This document shows, one piece after another, positions 44,575-55,746 of a stretch of DNA of 64,000 bases. Origin of the DNA: Hyphomonas sediminis (lineage in GTDB: Bacteria > Pseudomonadota > Alphaproteobacteria > Caulobacterales > Hyphomonadaceae); the NCBI RefSeq assembly GCF_019679475.1, contig NZ_JAIEZP010000001.1:2976001-3040000 (forward strand), in the 5' to 3' direction. A program made the translations under genes and the position numbers. The notes beneath the pieces are model-generated. The model searched no databases and was not told the origin of the DNA. It saw only the letters and a program-made list of their open reading frames with translations. Numbering within the stretch: the stretch's first letter is position 1; every line of letters starts with the position of its first letter.

Positions 44575-46215
44575 ATGAAATTCAATCAGGATGTTCTCAT
44601 CATCGGAGGGGGGCCGGTTGGTCTGAGCTTGTCGATTCAGCTTAGCCGGCTCGGCATTCGTCACATGCTGATTGAGCGGAACACTGAGGTGAGCCCTCAC
44701 CCCAAATCCCGGCTACTCAATCCGCGCTCGATCGAAATACTCCGCCTATGGGGCCTGGAAGACGACGTCCGCAATGTGCGGGTTTCTGCCAAGCCGACCT
44801 TCTACTTCGGCAACGATCTGATCTCCGCTTGGCGTCAGGTATTCAGGCCGGCCGAAGTGCTCTCCGACGAAATCTCCAGATCCGTTAGCCCGTGCGAAGT
44901 CGAGGGAGTTCTGTGCTCTCAAGACGTCCTAGAGCCCATCCTGCGCGCTGCAGCAACAAGCTATGAAACAGCTGACATCCGCTTTGGCTGGAACGCCGAG
45001 ATCGTTTCCGGACTGGGCCAGGATGGTGCGACGACCGTTGGAATCTGCGATCTTGCAAACGGCGTAAGCGAAACACTCAACGTGCGGTATCTTATCGCCG
45101 CCGATGGGGCGACCAGCCCAATCCGAACCGCGCTTGGGGTGGAGACCACCGGCGCAGACCGCACTCTGGAAGCTATCAGTGTTCTATTCAGGTCAGATCT
45201 TTCCAAGTACGGTGATACGGGGGTTTCCTTCTTCGTCCTCAGCAACCCGGAGACCATCGGCACGGCCGTGATTGCGCCCGTTGACGAACATGGGCGCGCC
45301 GCTCTGCTAGGTCGCCCGAAAGTGATGGACGAACAGCCACTTGAAACAATTAACTGGGAGGAGGTTCTGCGCCTCGGCGTCGGCGTGCCAGACCTGCCGC
45401 TAGAAATCATTGACGTGCGCGCGTGGCGCGCGGCCGTCGTCATCGCCAACGAGTACCGCCGCGGAAACACATTCCTCGTCGGCGATGCAGCTCACCTGAT
45501 GCCGCCGAACGGCGGCTTCAACATGAACACCGGCATTCAAGATGCGCATAATCTCGCATGGAAACTCGCGGCAGTCCTCCAGGGTTGGGCCAGCGAAGCG
45601 CTTCTGGATACCTATGATTCGGAACGTCGCCCTATTGCGCTGTTCAATGCCGCAGAAGCGATTCGCAATCTGAAAGCGCTAGTGGACAAGGACGAGGACG
45701 GCCGGGGCGGCGGTTTCCGCCAGGATCACTATGTCCACCCGGGATTGGCGCTCGGCTACCGCTACAATAACGGTGCGGTTGTATATTTGGCTGATCAGGA
45801 CCGGTCCGATAACTGGTCTGTCGGGGAATATGTCCAATCCCCAGCGCCCGGCGCCCGGGCCCCCCACCTCTGGCTCACGAGCCCAAGCGGACAAACAATC
45901 TCAACGCTCGATCTCTTCGAGCAGAACTTCGTGCTACTGACCAAACCTGAAACAGCGGCGGCGTGGGCAACTGCGGTAAACGACGCAGCGCGGGTAACCG
46001 GCGCTCCTGTGAAACTGATCACGATCGGGAATGGCGGAGACTGGAACAGCACATCTGGCGACTTCAGCGCCCTATATGACCTGCGCGAAAATGAGGCGGT
46101 CCTGGTGCGTCCGGATGGGCATATCGGCTGGCGCGGAAGCGCACCGGATTCCGATGCGTTGACACAGGCTATCGGGATACTCACCAAGCAGCCGGAAATG
46201 GCGCATTTCGCATGA
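44575..46215 (+). CDS. FAD-dependent aromatic hydroxylase (PheA/TfdB-type monooxygenase)
   Basis: 546 residues from ATG 44575; the frame is open from 43225 but that part is antisense to the acyl-CoA dehydrogenase and cupin genes. Dinucleotide site VLIIGGGPVGLSLSIQLSRLG, DG motif LIAADGATSPIRTALG, GD motif LVGDAAHLMPPNGGFNMNTG, and a C-terminal thioredoxin-like domain. Group A flavoprotein monooxygenases hydroxylate phenols or related rings using NAD(P)H and oxygen. It probably carries out the first or an early attack on the pathway substrate. A terminator follows. Confidence 0.93.
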   Translation: MKFNQDVLIIGGGPVGLSLSIQLSRLGIRHMLIERNTEVSPHPKSRLLNPRSIEILRLWGLEDDVRNVRVSAKPTFYFGNDLISAWRQVFRPAEVLSDEISRSVSPCEVEGVLCSQDVLEPILRAAATSYETADIRFGWNAEIVSGLGQDGATTVGICDLANGVSETLNVRYLIAADGATSPIRTALGVETTGADRTLEAISVLFRSDLSKYGDTGVSFFVLSNPETIGTAVIAPVDEHGRAALLGRPKVMDEQPLETINWEEVLRLGVGVPDLPLEIIDVRAWRAAVVIANEYRRGNTFLVGDAAHLMPPNGGFNMNTGIQDAHNLAWKLAAVLQGWASEALLDTYDSERRPIALFNAAEAIRNLKALVDKDEDGRGGGFRQDHYVHPGLALGYRYNNGAVVYLADQDRSDNWSVGEYVQSPAPGARAPHLWLTSPSGQTISTLDLFEQNFVLLTKPETAAAWATAVNDAARVTGAPVKLITIGNGGDWNSTSGDFSALYDLRENEAVLVRPDGHIGWRGSAPDSDALTQAIGILTKQPEMAHFA

Positions 46216-46223
46216 TTGATATA

Positions 46224-46257
46224 GGGCGGAGGGCGGTCTTACGCCCCCGCCCCTTTT
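46224..46257 (+). terminator. Rho-independent terminator after the hydroxylase
   Basis: GGGCGG and GGGCG (with one bulged A) at 46224-46235 pair with CGCCC and CCGCCC at 46242-46252 around a 6-nt loop, followed by CTTTT. It lies 9 bp past the hydroxylase stop, before the convergent TetR gene. Confidence 0.8.
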
Positions 46258-46261
46258 GCGG

Positions 46262-46918
46262 TCAGGGCTTCTCGAGGATCAGGCCGTTGCGCAGCATTTC
46301 CAAAATCCAGTCCGCATGCGCACTGACGACATCCGTGTCGAGCGGGTCCACATCATACACCCGCTTCACCATTGGCCCAACCATGAACAAGGTCGCGACG
46401 GATCCGATCAGTATATAGGCGAGGTGGTGTCTCGGAATCGGCTTCAGCTGCCCTTCGGCTTCAACACGGTCGATCAACTCGTTCAGCTGGCCCAGGAGCA
46501 CAACCAGATACTCTTCGGTCAGCCACTGTAGCCGTTCTGATTCCTGGCGCATCTCAACCAGAATCAGGATCACCCGCTCGGGATGACGCGCGGAGAACTG
46601 AACGAAAGCCCGAATGAACATCTTCAGCTGGTCAAGCGCACTCAGGCCGCGCGATAGCTCCGCAACTGCAGCGTAGTGGCCTTTCAGCTCATCGAATATA
46701 TGCGCCATCGTCCGGCGCCACAGCTCTTCTTTGCTACCGAAATGATAGAGCAGCAACGGATGGCGCGTGCCGGCCTCAGCAGCGATATCCATAAGAGACG
46801 CGCCTTCATAACCGCTGCGCGCAAATATCTGGACAGCCGATTTGAGGATGTCGTTCTTGAGCTCGGCTGTGTCACGCGCATTGCGTCGGCGTCGCACAGG
46901 TTTTGATGCTGACGACAT
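46262..46918 (-). CDS. TetR-family regulator of the catabolic region
   Basis: 218 residues, ATG 46918. N-terminal HTH: LKNDILKSAVQIFARSGYEG and ASLMDIAAEAGTRHPLLLYH, with a ligand-binding domain after it. Divergent from the TonB receptor and convergent with the hydroxylase, so it is placed to control uptake and degradation together. Confidence 0.92.
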   Translation of the reverse strand: MSSASKPVRRRRNARDTAELKNDILKSAVQIFARSGYEGASLMDIAAEAGTRHPLLLYHFGSKEELWRRTMAHIFDELKGHYAAVAELSRGLSALDQLKMFIRAFVQFSARHPERVILILVEMRQESERLQWLTEEYLVVLLGQLNELIDRVEAEGQLKPIPRHHLAYILIGSVATLFMVGPMVKRVYDVDPLDTDVVSAHADWILEMLRNGLILEKP

Positions 46919-46964
46919 GGTCTCGCCCCTTTGCTAAGCCTGCAGTGTGACGGCTGATACAGAT

Positions 46965-46984
46965 TCGTCAATATTTGCTGACGA
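46965..46984. promoter_or_regulatory. Inverted repeat between TetR and TonB receptor genes
   Basis: TCGTCA (46965-46970) and TGACGA (46979-46984) are perfect 6-bp arms with an 8-bp spacer, in the divergent promoter region. A consensus-like -35 TTGACA follows at 47019-47024 with a weaker partial dyad to 47035. Candidate TetR site; the sequence is not the same as the palindrome at 44543. Confidence 0.45.
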
Positions 46985-47100
46985 GATAGCCAATTTCAGA
47001 ATTCTCGAAAGCACCGTATTGACAACTTCGTTCAATTTTCTGATTGTCTGGAAAAATAGCGTCCTGTGCATGCGCACAGACCTCTGGGAGGAAATTGCAA

Positions 47101-49344
47101 ATGTCTTTCGCCGCTCGCGCAGCTCGCACCCGCTTGGCCGCAATCCTGGCTGCCACCACCTGTCTATCCACCCTCTCCCTGCCTGCGATTGCAGACGAAG
47201 CCACTGCCGGCTCAGCGGCTTCCGAGGAAGATGCAACGGCTACGCTTGAAAAAGTGGTAGTAACCGCCCGCTTCAAGGAAGAGACAATCAAAGACATCCC
47301 GGCCAGCGTGACAGCGATTGGCAGCGAAACGATCGAACGCGGTGGCGTGCGCAACATTGAGGATGTCGCCCGCCTGACCCCCGGTCTTAACTTTGTGTCG
47401 CTTGGCAGCAACTTCGCCTTGCCCGTAATCCGCGGCCTATCCACCAATGTCGGCGAATCGAATGTCGGCATGTTTGTTGACGGCGTGTACCAAGGCTCGC
47501 GCTCCGGCATGGACCGGCCGCTTGCCGATGTCGAGCGGGTTGAAGTCATCAAGGGACCACAAATCGCTCTTTACGGTCGCAACGCTTTTGGCGGAGCGAT
47601 CAACGTTATTACCCGGGCGCCCACGAACACACCCAGCCTGAACGCCTCCGTCACTCTTGGCGAGGGTGGCCGAAAAGAGGGTTCGGTTTTTGCCTCCGGC
47701 CCACTTGTAAAAGACAAGTTGTTCGGTCGCGTTGGCATCGCTGCATATGAACGTGATGGTTTCTACACGAATGAACTGACGGGCGGAAATCTCGACACCT
47801 ACAGCGCGAAGTATTATTCTGGCGCACTGCTCTGGCAGCCCACATCCAGCCTGAGTTTAGACCTCCGTGGAAACTATGAGGACAGCTCGGCGGGAGATCG
47901 TCCCGGCTACTTCATCCTCAATAATAAGCCTGAACTCCACGCTGGCCGCTCGCAAATGTATCTCGGCGAAGTCCCGGCGCAGACTGACGGGTTTGCCGTC
48001 ACTCCCGGCGGCTATGATCGCGAGACCACCCTTTGGTCTCTGACCGGGAAATGGGACATCAACGACGAGCTGCAAGCCTCGTCAGTCACCTCCTACAGCG
48101 ATCTGGAAGGCCTTCTGCAATCCGACATCGATTATGGCCCGGCCGACCTGAACTATCAGACCCAGCGCATCGACCAGACCTGGTTCTCTCAGGAGTTCCG
48201 ACTTGCCCGATCCGGCGACACAGTCGACTGGTTGGTCGGCCTCTATTACTCCGATCAAGAGCAAACGGACGACAACCTGCAACTCGTGACCAATCCCGCA
48301 ATTGAGAATGCGATCCCCGCTTCGCTCCGCTCTGTTCACCTGATCAATGTTGAAACCTCAGAAGTGATGGCCGCCTTCGGCAGCGTCACTTGGCGGTTCG
48401 CGCCAGATTGGTCCCTGGATGTCGCCGGCCGTGTCTTCCGCGAGGAAAAACATATGAGCCCGTTCCAGGAAAATCCCTACACGAACGTCGTTCTGAGCCC
48501 GAACCCGAATCTCTCGATTGAAGAAGATTTCTTCACGCCGAGCGTCGCTCTGTCCTGGGATGCCACAGATAACATGACCCTCTACGCTTCGGCGGCCAAA
48601 GGCGTGAAGTCCGGTGGTTTCAACGCCATGGCAAACGTTACCGACAGTGAGCGCCTGTACGACGCAGAACAGAGCTGGAACTACGAACTTGGCGCCAAGA
48701 CCAACTGGATGGACGACCGCCTCACGGTCAATGCCGCACTGTTCAATATCGAATGGTCCGACCAGATCGTCCGGGCACTGGGCACACTCGGCGCGACGCT
48801 GAATGCCAACGCGGGAACAACAACATCGCGGGGCTTTGAATTGGAAGTTGCCGCTCGGCCAACGTCCAACCTCGACCTCTCCTTCAGCTATACCTATACG
48901 GACGCCTCGTTCGACGAATACACATTCCCGGCCCTGGCACTTTCCTTCGGGCTCGATCCGGTGCTCGACGGCAAATCCCTGCAATATGTTCCGGAGAACA
49001 TGCTGACAGCCGGCGCACAGTATCAGGCACCGCTTACCGGCGACTGGGACTGGTTCGTGCGCGGCGACGCTGCCTATCGCTCCAAACAGTACGGGACGAC
49101 CACGAACCTCTTCTGGGTCGGAGATCAGACCAATGCGAACCTCACGCTTGGTTTCGAGAACGATACTTGGTCGGCGGAATTCTGGCTGCGCAATGCGTTC
49201 GACGAAGACGCCCCCACTGCTTCAATCCAACAGCGCAATCTTGGTTCGGTCGTTTTGCCACCAGCAGGTCAGGGTGTTTTCCGCGTCCTTTCCTTCGCGC
49301 CAGAACCCCGTAATGCTGGGGTAACACTGCGCTATCGGTTCTAA
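47101..49344 (+). CDS. TonB-dependent outer-membrane receptor
   Basis: 747 residues from ATG 47101 behind GGGAGGAAA. Signal peptide at about 1-30 (SLPAIADE), TonB box TLEKVVVTA, plug (VIRGLSTNVGESNVGMFVDG, VEVIKGPQIALYGRNAFGGA), then a barrel ending in Phe. No STN domain, so it is a transporter without a sigma signalling arm. Followed after 11 bp by an MFS transporter; together they would carry the substrate across the outer and inner membranes. Confidence 0.94.
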   Translation: MSFAARAARTRLAAILAATTCLSTLSLPAIADEATAGSAASEEDATATLEKVVVTARFKEETIKDIPASVTAIGSETIERGGVRNIEDVARLTPGLNFVSLGSNFALPVIRGLSTNVGESNVGMFVDGVYQGSRSGMDRPLADVERVEVIKGPQIALYGRNAFGGAINVITRAPTNTPSLNASVTLGEGGRKEGSVFASGPLVKDKLFGRVGIAAYERDGFYTNELTGGNLDTYSAKYYSGALLWQPTSSLSLDLRGNYEDSSAGDRPGYFILNNKPELHAGRSQMYLGEVPAQTDGFAVTPGGYDRETTLWSLTGKWDINDELQASSVTSYSDLEGLLQSDIDYGPADLNYQTQRIDQTWFSQEFRLARSGDTVDWLVGLYYSDQEQTDDNLQLVTNPAIENAIPASLRSVHLINVETSEVMAAFGSVTWRFAPDWSLDVAGRVFREEKHMSPFQENPYTNVVLSPNPNLSIEEDFFTPSVALSWDATDNMTLYASAAKGVKSGGFNAMANVTDSERLYDAEQSWNYELGAKTNWMDDRLTVNAALFNIEWSDQIVRALGTLGATLNANAGTTTSRGFELEVAARPTSNLDLSFSYTYTDASFDEYTFPALALSFGLDPVLDGKSLQYVPENMLTAGAQYQAPLTGDWDWFVRGDAAYRSKQYGTTTNLFWVGDQTNANLTLGFENDTWSAEFWLRNAFDEDAPTASIQQRNLGSVVLPPAGQGVFRVLSFAPEPRNAGVTLRYRF

Positions 49345-49355
49345 GCGAGACACAT

Positions 49356-50570
49356 ATGACGGATGGAGGAAAGCTCGGCTGGATGGTCGTCGCCGGTGCG
49401 TTTATCGGCACGGCCTGCAGCGCAACCATTCTGGTGCCCTACACCTTCGGCTACCTCATGTCGGCGCCGGCGGCCGCGATGGGGTGGAAGCGCACCGACT
49501 TTGCCTCTGCGATCAGCGTCTACATGCTGGTCCTGCTCGTGCTCCTGCCTTTCGCTGGACGGGTTATCGACAAGATCGGTGCCCGTCTGGCGGCCAGCGG
49601 CTCACTTTTCGCGATGGCCGTTGTCTTCGCGGTCATGGGCCTGACACTGAACGACCTTCAGGGGCTGCATATCGGATATGGCGTTCTCGCGTTGGCGGCT
49701 GTCGGTGCATCACCGTTGAGCTACGCGCGTGCCGTAACATCCTATTTCGACAAACGGCGCGGCTTGGCGCTCGGCATCGCGCTATGCGGCGTTGGCCTCG
49801 GCACCGCCCTTCTGCCCGTCTATGTCCGCGCCTGTATAGAATGGGGCGGCTGGCGGGCCGGTTTCTACGGCATCTCAGCACTGCTCGCCTTCGTAATTGC
49901 ACCTTTCGTCTGGACCCTGGTACGCGAAAGAGCTGATCAGGAAGACGCCAGCCACGCTGCAGGCACTGATCGCGGGGCTTTCCTGGAAGCACTCCGTTCC
50001 GGACGGTTCTGGAAAATGCTTGTCAGCGTTTTCGTGCTGGGCCTCGGCATCAGCGGTATTACTCCTCTACTCCCCGGCCTGCTGGAAGAGCGCGGAGCCC
50101 CGGAAAGTGTAGCGGTCCGTATACAGATGGTTCTTGGAATCTCCTCAATAATCGGTCGCCTCGCCGGCGGCTGGCTAATGGACCGCATCTTTGCGCCGTG
50201 GGTGACAGTTGTTGCGTCCTGCGCGGCCATAATGGGTCTCCTGCTTATGTTGCAGGTAGGCGAATGGGGCCTCATCGCGGCGCTCGTTGGTGTGGGCCTC
50301 GGCCTCGCCACCGGCTTGGAAAGCGACGTCCTCGCCTACCTCTCCAGCCGGTACTTTCCACGCGCCGTCTTCTCGTCGGTCCTCGGCCTTCTCGTTGCCG
50401 GCTACATCGCTGGCGCCGCTGTGGGCCCGGTCGCATTTGCCTATGGCGAAAAACTGGCCGGCGGCAATGTCTTCATGCTGTTTTCTGCGCTTCTGATTAT
50501 AGGCGCACTACTGCAACTGTCGCTTGGCCGGTACACAACAGCTCCATCGACCGTCTCGCGACACAGTTAG
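49356..50570 (+). CDS. MFS transporter (monocarboxylate or oxalate/formate-type)
   Basis: 404 residues with about 12 hydrophobic segments. The motif between segments 2 and 3 is GRVIDKIGARLAA, matching the MFS signature; the SYFDKRRGLALGIALCGVGL region is typical of the monocarboxylate/oxalate-formate antiporter branch. Substrate likely the acid degraded by the neighbouring pathway. Same operon as the TonB receptor. Confidence 0.92.
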   Translation: MTDGGKLGWMVVAGAFIGTACSATILVPYTFGYLMSAPAAAMGWKRTDFASAISVYMLVLLVLLPFAGRVIDKIGARLAASGSLFAMAVVFAVMGLTLNDLQGLHIGYGVLALAAVGASPLSYARAVTSYFDKRRGLALGIALCGVGLGTALLPVYVRACIEWGGWRAGFYGISALLAFVIAPFVWTLVRERADQEDASHAAGTDRGAFLEALRSGRFWKMLVSVFVLGLGISGITPLLPGLLEERGAPESVAVRIQMVLGISSIIGRLAGGWLMDRIFAPWVTVVASCAAIMGLLLMLQVGEWGLIAALVGVGLGLATGLESDVLAYLSSRYFPRAVFSSVLGLLVAGYIAGAAVGPVAFAYGEKLAGGNVFMLFSALLIIGALLQLSLGRYTTAPSTVSRHS

Positions 50571-52595
<2,025 letters not shown>

Positions 52596-52628
52596 ACCTC
52601 TCCTGGCACATGCAGCCTGAGTGTGAGA

Positions 52629-52662
52629 AAAAGGCCCTCGGATGAAAGTCCGAGGGCCTTTT
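52629..52662. terminator. Strong bidirectional terminator after gdhA
   Basis: AAAAGGCCCTCGGA and TCCGAGGGCCTTTT form a perfect 14-bp stem around TGAAAG. There is a T run on each strand (the A run at 52628-52632 is T on the minus strand), so it can also stop transcripts coming from the remnant on the other side. Confidence 0.92.
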
Positions 52663-52676
52663 CATTTGGATCAGAG

Positions 52677-52781
52677 GTTGGCTTTGAAGGGGAGCGTCAT
52701 CCGATAGCGAACCAGCCTTCGATCATCCCGCGCGAGCCGATGTCAGTCTACAAGTTGAAGTAGCGGAATGGATTTCCTCCC
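52677..52781 (-). pseudogene. Gene-end remnant joined to an IS6-type transposase scar
   Basis: On the minus strand a frame ends RRLVRYRMTLPFKANL and stop at about 52677, after only 22 open codons, like the tail of a membrane or outer-membrane protein. Just upstream, at 52754-52775, the reading NPFRYFN followed by a stop is the conserved start of IS6-type transposases. The same 22-bp stretch recurs at 55609 and 63016. It looks as if a gene was cut by an insertion sequence that later decayed. Confidence 0.45.
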
Positions 52782-52853
52782 ATCCCCTGATATCAGCCCC
52801 CTCCCCCCACAACCCGGAGACATCAACACTCGGTTCCGCTGACATCATCACGC

Positions 52854-53432
52854 TTATTTGCGTTCCAGCACACGCAACATGATCTGGGTCAGCGCTGTTA
52901 TAGCAGCCTTGCGACTGATGTGTCCGGCAACCGCTTCTTGCGCCAAAGCGTCCGCCGCACCGATCAAGCCCAGCATAATTCCCTTTCCATCCTTCGCCGA
53001 AAAGGCTCTGTACGGCGCCAGAGCACTGCAAAAAAGTTCGGTATACGACTCTCGTAATTCATGGCCGAATACATCCTGCGGCCCTGTCGCTGCGAGCGCT
53101 GCCGAAATAGACGCAAACTCCGGTCCACTCTCAAATGCGCAATCAACATATGCCACCGCAAGGATAGAGACAGCGGCCTGAAGGCTGTCGGCACGCTGCT
53201 CCAAGTCTGCCAAGGTGGCTTCAATCCGGTGCGCATCAAAATGGTGGTAGAGCGCCCTAAGCAAGCCGGTACGGGTTTCGAAGTGTTCATAGGCAATGGG
53301 CTTGGTCACCCCGGCGCGCTCGGCAACGCGGGCAAGCGTCAACGCATCGGTTCCCTCGTCCCGCACGATGCCGGCGGCCGCTACGAGTAACTGTGTCCGG
53401 CGCTGGTCGCGCGACAAACGTCTCCCTGACAT
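52854..53432 (-). CDS. TetR-family regulator
   Basis: 192 residues, ATG 53432. N-terminal HTH: QLLVAAAGIVRDEGTDALTL and ARVAERAGVTKPIAYEHFET, with helices of the ligand domain after it. Divergent from the acetyltransferase across an 80-bp region packed with palindromes, so it should repress itself and that operon. Confidence 0.92.
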   Translation of the reverse strand: MSGRRLSRDQRRTQLLVAAAGIVRDEGTDALTLARVAERAGVTKPIAYEHFETRTGLLRALYHHFDAHRIEATLADLEQRADSLQAAVSILAVAYVDCAFESGPEFASISAALAATGPQDVFGHELRESYTELFCSALAPYRAFSAKDGKGIMLGLIGAADALAQEAVAGHISRKAAITALTQIMLRVLERK

Positions 53433-53453
53433 AATTTTCCGTTGACTCCCAAC

Positions 53454-53495
53454 TTACTCAAAGTAACTTACCAATTGTAAGTTACCTTTGGTAAC
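53454..53495. promoter_or_regulatory. Nested TetR operator palindromes
   Basis: Three perfect dyads overlap here. The main one has 9-bp arms GTAACTTAC (53463-53471) and GTAAGTTAC (53477-53485) with a 5-bp spacer. To its left TTACT-CAA-AGTAA (53454-53466), and to its right GTTACC-TTT-GGTAAC (53481-53495). All lie between the divergent TetR and acetyltransferase genes. Confidence 0.75.
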
Positions 53496-53512
53496 AATTT
53501 GTGGAGATGTAT

Positions 53513-54160
53513 ATGGCAATTGCCGCAGTGCAAGCAGTAACCTTAAGCGAAAGCGAGGCGAAGCGGTTTACGCCGCTGATTGCGCAACTGGTGCGAGCCA
53601 CCGGACCGATTAGTTACGACTACCAGTTTGGGACTAATGGGCTTCTTGAACGCCTTGTGGCAGCGTCATGGTCCTGCCCTGAGACGCTGTTTTGCGCCGC
53701 CTGCACCACTGCCGTTATAGAAGCCGGAGACTTGATGGGAATCGAACTCGGCTTCGCAGGTCCGAACTTCTATGTGTTCAAGGAAAATCTTGCGGCGCTG
53801 GCGCAGGATCTGATGGCGCGGGGCGAGGCAAGCTACGACGAGCTGGCGGGATTGATGGTCCGGGCTGGAAAGGCCAGCTATCTCAATGCCCATGTTCCCG
53901 ACGACGTGTACTATCTTCACGCCCTTGCCGCCTTCCCGCAGCACCGGGGTAAAGGCCTCGGCAAAACGTTACTTCAAGCCGCCATTACACGGGCGCGGGA
54001 ACAGGGGTTCCGGGAGCTGCAACTGGACGTCCTGGCCGACAATCCTGCCGTGAGCTTCTATCAGGCGATGGGCCTTTCCATTCTTGCTGAAATCAGGTCG
54101 CCTGAATTGTCGAGGGATCACGGCTTTCCGTCTGAATACCGTATGGCGGTGTCGCTGTGA
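53513..54160 (+). CDS. GNAT-family N-acetyltransferase
   Basis: 215 residues from ATG 53513, with GGAG seven bases upstream (GTG at 53501 is the alternative). Acetyl-CoA motif: ALAAFPQHRGKGLGKTLLQA, then LDVLADNPAVSFYQAMGLSI near the C-terminus. The substrate is unknown. Its stop overlaps the next gene's GTG. Confidence 0.9.
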   Translation: MAIAAVQAVTLSESEAKRFTPLIAQLVRATGPISYDYQFGTNGLLERLVAASWSCPETLFCAACTTAVIEAGDLMGIELGFAGPNFYVFKENLAALAQDLMARGEASYDELAGLMVRAGKASYLNAHVPDDVYYLHALAAFPQHRGKGLGKTLLQAAITRAREQGFRELQLDVLADNPAVSFYQAMGLSILAEIRSPELSRDHGFPSEYRMAVSL

Positions 54161-55137
54161 GGGCGCGCATTCTAATCGCGGGCGGTTGGGGCCTTATTGG
54201 GTCTCGCATTGCCAAAGTCCTGCGTGAAGCCGGGCATGATCTGGATATTGTGCTTGCGGGTCGCACCCCCGATACTGGGAAAACACTGGCCACCGAGCTA
54301 GGCGCCAGCCTTGTTCGGCTGGACATCACCGCCCCAGAAGAAGGGCTCGCGGCAGCAGGCCCCTTGGATCTGGTCATCGCGGCCCTTCAGGATCCGGACG
54401 ATATTCTTCTGTCTGCTGCGCTGCATGCTGGCGCAGGTCATATCGGCATCACCCGCACTGTGGACAACATGGCTTCAAGCGCAATCACGGCCGCCGCTTG
54501 TGCCCGGCGCCCCGCTATGATGTTGGGCCATTGGCAGGCTGGCGTGCTGACACTCGCTGCGTTGTCTGCTGCGCGCCGTTTCGAGAAGATCGACCGGGTC
54601 GAGATGGCCGCTCTCTATGACTATGCTGATCCTATCGGTCCGATGACAGAATCTGATGCCACAGGCTTCGTGGGCGAGGCCCTCATCCGGCAAAACGGGC
54701 GTTGGCAAAGGGTCAACGCGCCGGACGCGGCAAGATCGGTACCCCGCGCTGGCCTGCCGTCATTCGATGCCATGCCTATGGGCGTTCTGGATACGCCAGC
54801 AGTGACCGCAATCACCGGCGCGAAGGATGTCCGTTTCGATCTCGGGTCGGGAGACTCGCTTGGAACAATATCGGGACGCGCAGCCTCGCACGATCTCTAC
54901 ATCGACATTGCAGGCATTAGAGCGGGCGCCTCCGTGCATCATCGTACGCTCGTCACCGATCCCCTTGGACAAGCCCATCTGACAGCGCTCGGTGTACTGA
55001 TCGCTGCGGAGCGGGTCCTGGGATTGGACGGGGATCGACCGCCAAAAGGTTTGGTCTTCCCTGAATCCACCATCGACCCGGACAAGGCGGTCGCTCGCCT
55101 TCGGGCTTTCGGCGTCAGCATCCAATCTCTCCCATGA
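54157..55137 (+). CDS. NAD(P)-binding, saccharopine-dehydrogenase-like protein
   Basis: 326 residues, GTG start overlapping the previous stop. Rossmann start RILIAGGWGLIGSRIAKVL with AGRTPDTGKTLATELGA, then LDLVIAALQDPDDILLSAAL, as in saccharopine dehydrogenase-like proteins. No clear catalytic signature. Coupled to the acetyltransferase, so the two may act on one small molecule under TetR control. Confidence 0.85.
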   Translation: MRARILIAGGWGLIGSRIAKVLREAGHDLDIVLAGRTPDTGKTLATELGASLVRLDITAPEEGLAAAGPLDLVIAALQDPDDILLSAALHAGAGHIGITRTVDNMASSAITAAACARRPAMMLGHWQAGVLTLAALSAARRFEKIDRVEMAALYDYADPIGPMTESDATGFVGEALIRQNGRWQRVNAPDAARSVPRAGLPSFDAMPMGVLDTPAVTAITGAKDVRFDLGSGDSLGTISGRAASHDLYIDIAGIRAGASVHHRTLVTDPLGQAHLTALGVLIAAERVLGLDGDRPPKGLVFPESTIDPDKAVARLRAFGVSIQSLP

Positions 55138-55179
55138 TGCGCGTCCTTCCCCTCGCCCGCCACGCAATCCGCTCGCATT

Positions 55180-55331
55180 ATCGATGTGCCGCCTCCCGAA
55201 GCGAAGCCGGGCCTAATCCTGGTTGAGGCGATAGCCGCCAGGATCAACGAGATAGATGTCGAGGCCTGGGCGAGGCGGCGTCAGACGCGACATCCGCAAT
55301 CAGCTTCTGATTGGGCTAGCGTCGTGGTTTG
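55180..55331 (+). mobile_element. Possible IS66-type transposase C-terminal relic
   Basis: A frame of about 50 codons reads LILVEAIAARINEIDVEAWA and HPQSASDWAS before a stop. This resembles the end of IS66 TnpC proteins (LIETAKLNxxDPxAWL followed by an HPxxRIDELLPW region) with losses in between. Similarity is by eye and short. Confidence 0.35.
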
Positions 55332-55569
55332 ATCTCCTCGACATCTTGCGACCGAACTCCATGGCCAACGCTTCAAAAAGCGCATGTTTTATTCCAGAAC
55401 CTGCTTAAGCGCAGCCACGATCTTCCCGGTTGCATAGCGTTATTTGCCACGGGCTCCTCTTTCAGGATTCCCACCAGAAAGATAACATCCGCTTCGGACC
55501 ACATTCACCCGATCAAGTCATTCGAGCAGCAAATCGTCAATATTCCACAGATGAGAGCCGAAATCAGAC

Positions 55570-55640
55570 ACCCATCATGCCCGCAACCTGGGTGTTTTCT
55601 CGCGACGTGTTGAAGTAGCGGATTGGATTTTGAGGAATCT
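55570..55640 (-). mobile_element. IS6-type transposase N-terminal scar
   Basis: Minus-strand frame reads QNPIRYFNTSRENTQVAGMM then GV and a stop. It matches the N-terminus of IS6-type transposases (NPFRYFNSSPEVIRLAVMM-type) and the copy at 62655-63040. Nothing of the catalytic part remains. Confidence 0.55.
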
Positions 55641-55746
55641 AGCAACGCTATCCGGCTCGGCCTACCAGCTCAATCTACCCGGTCGGCTGACAATGCCGAC
55701 TGGTGGTTTTATAATTGCGTTCAGGCAAGAACGGTGGAGTATAGCT

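Larger units (their letters stand above)
55138..55746. other. Intergenic region with decayed transposase pieces
   Basis: About 610 bp with two insertion-sequence relics described separately, then the LuxR promoter. The LuxR frame is open back to 55630, inside the IS6 scar, but the family start is at 55747. Confidence 0.5.

Noticed and set aside
47019-47035. TTGACA...TTCAA partial dyad as a second copy of the 44543 operator
   Set aside because: The arms are imperfect and the spacing is one base longer, so I keep it only as a possible -35 element.
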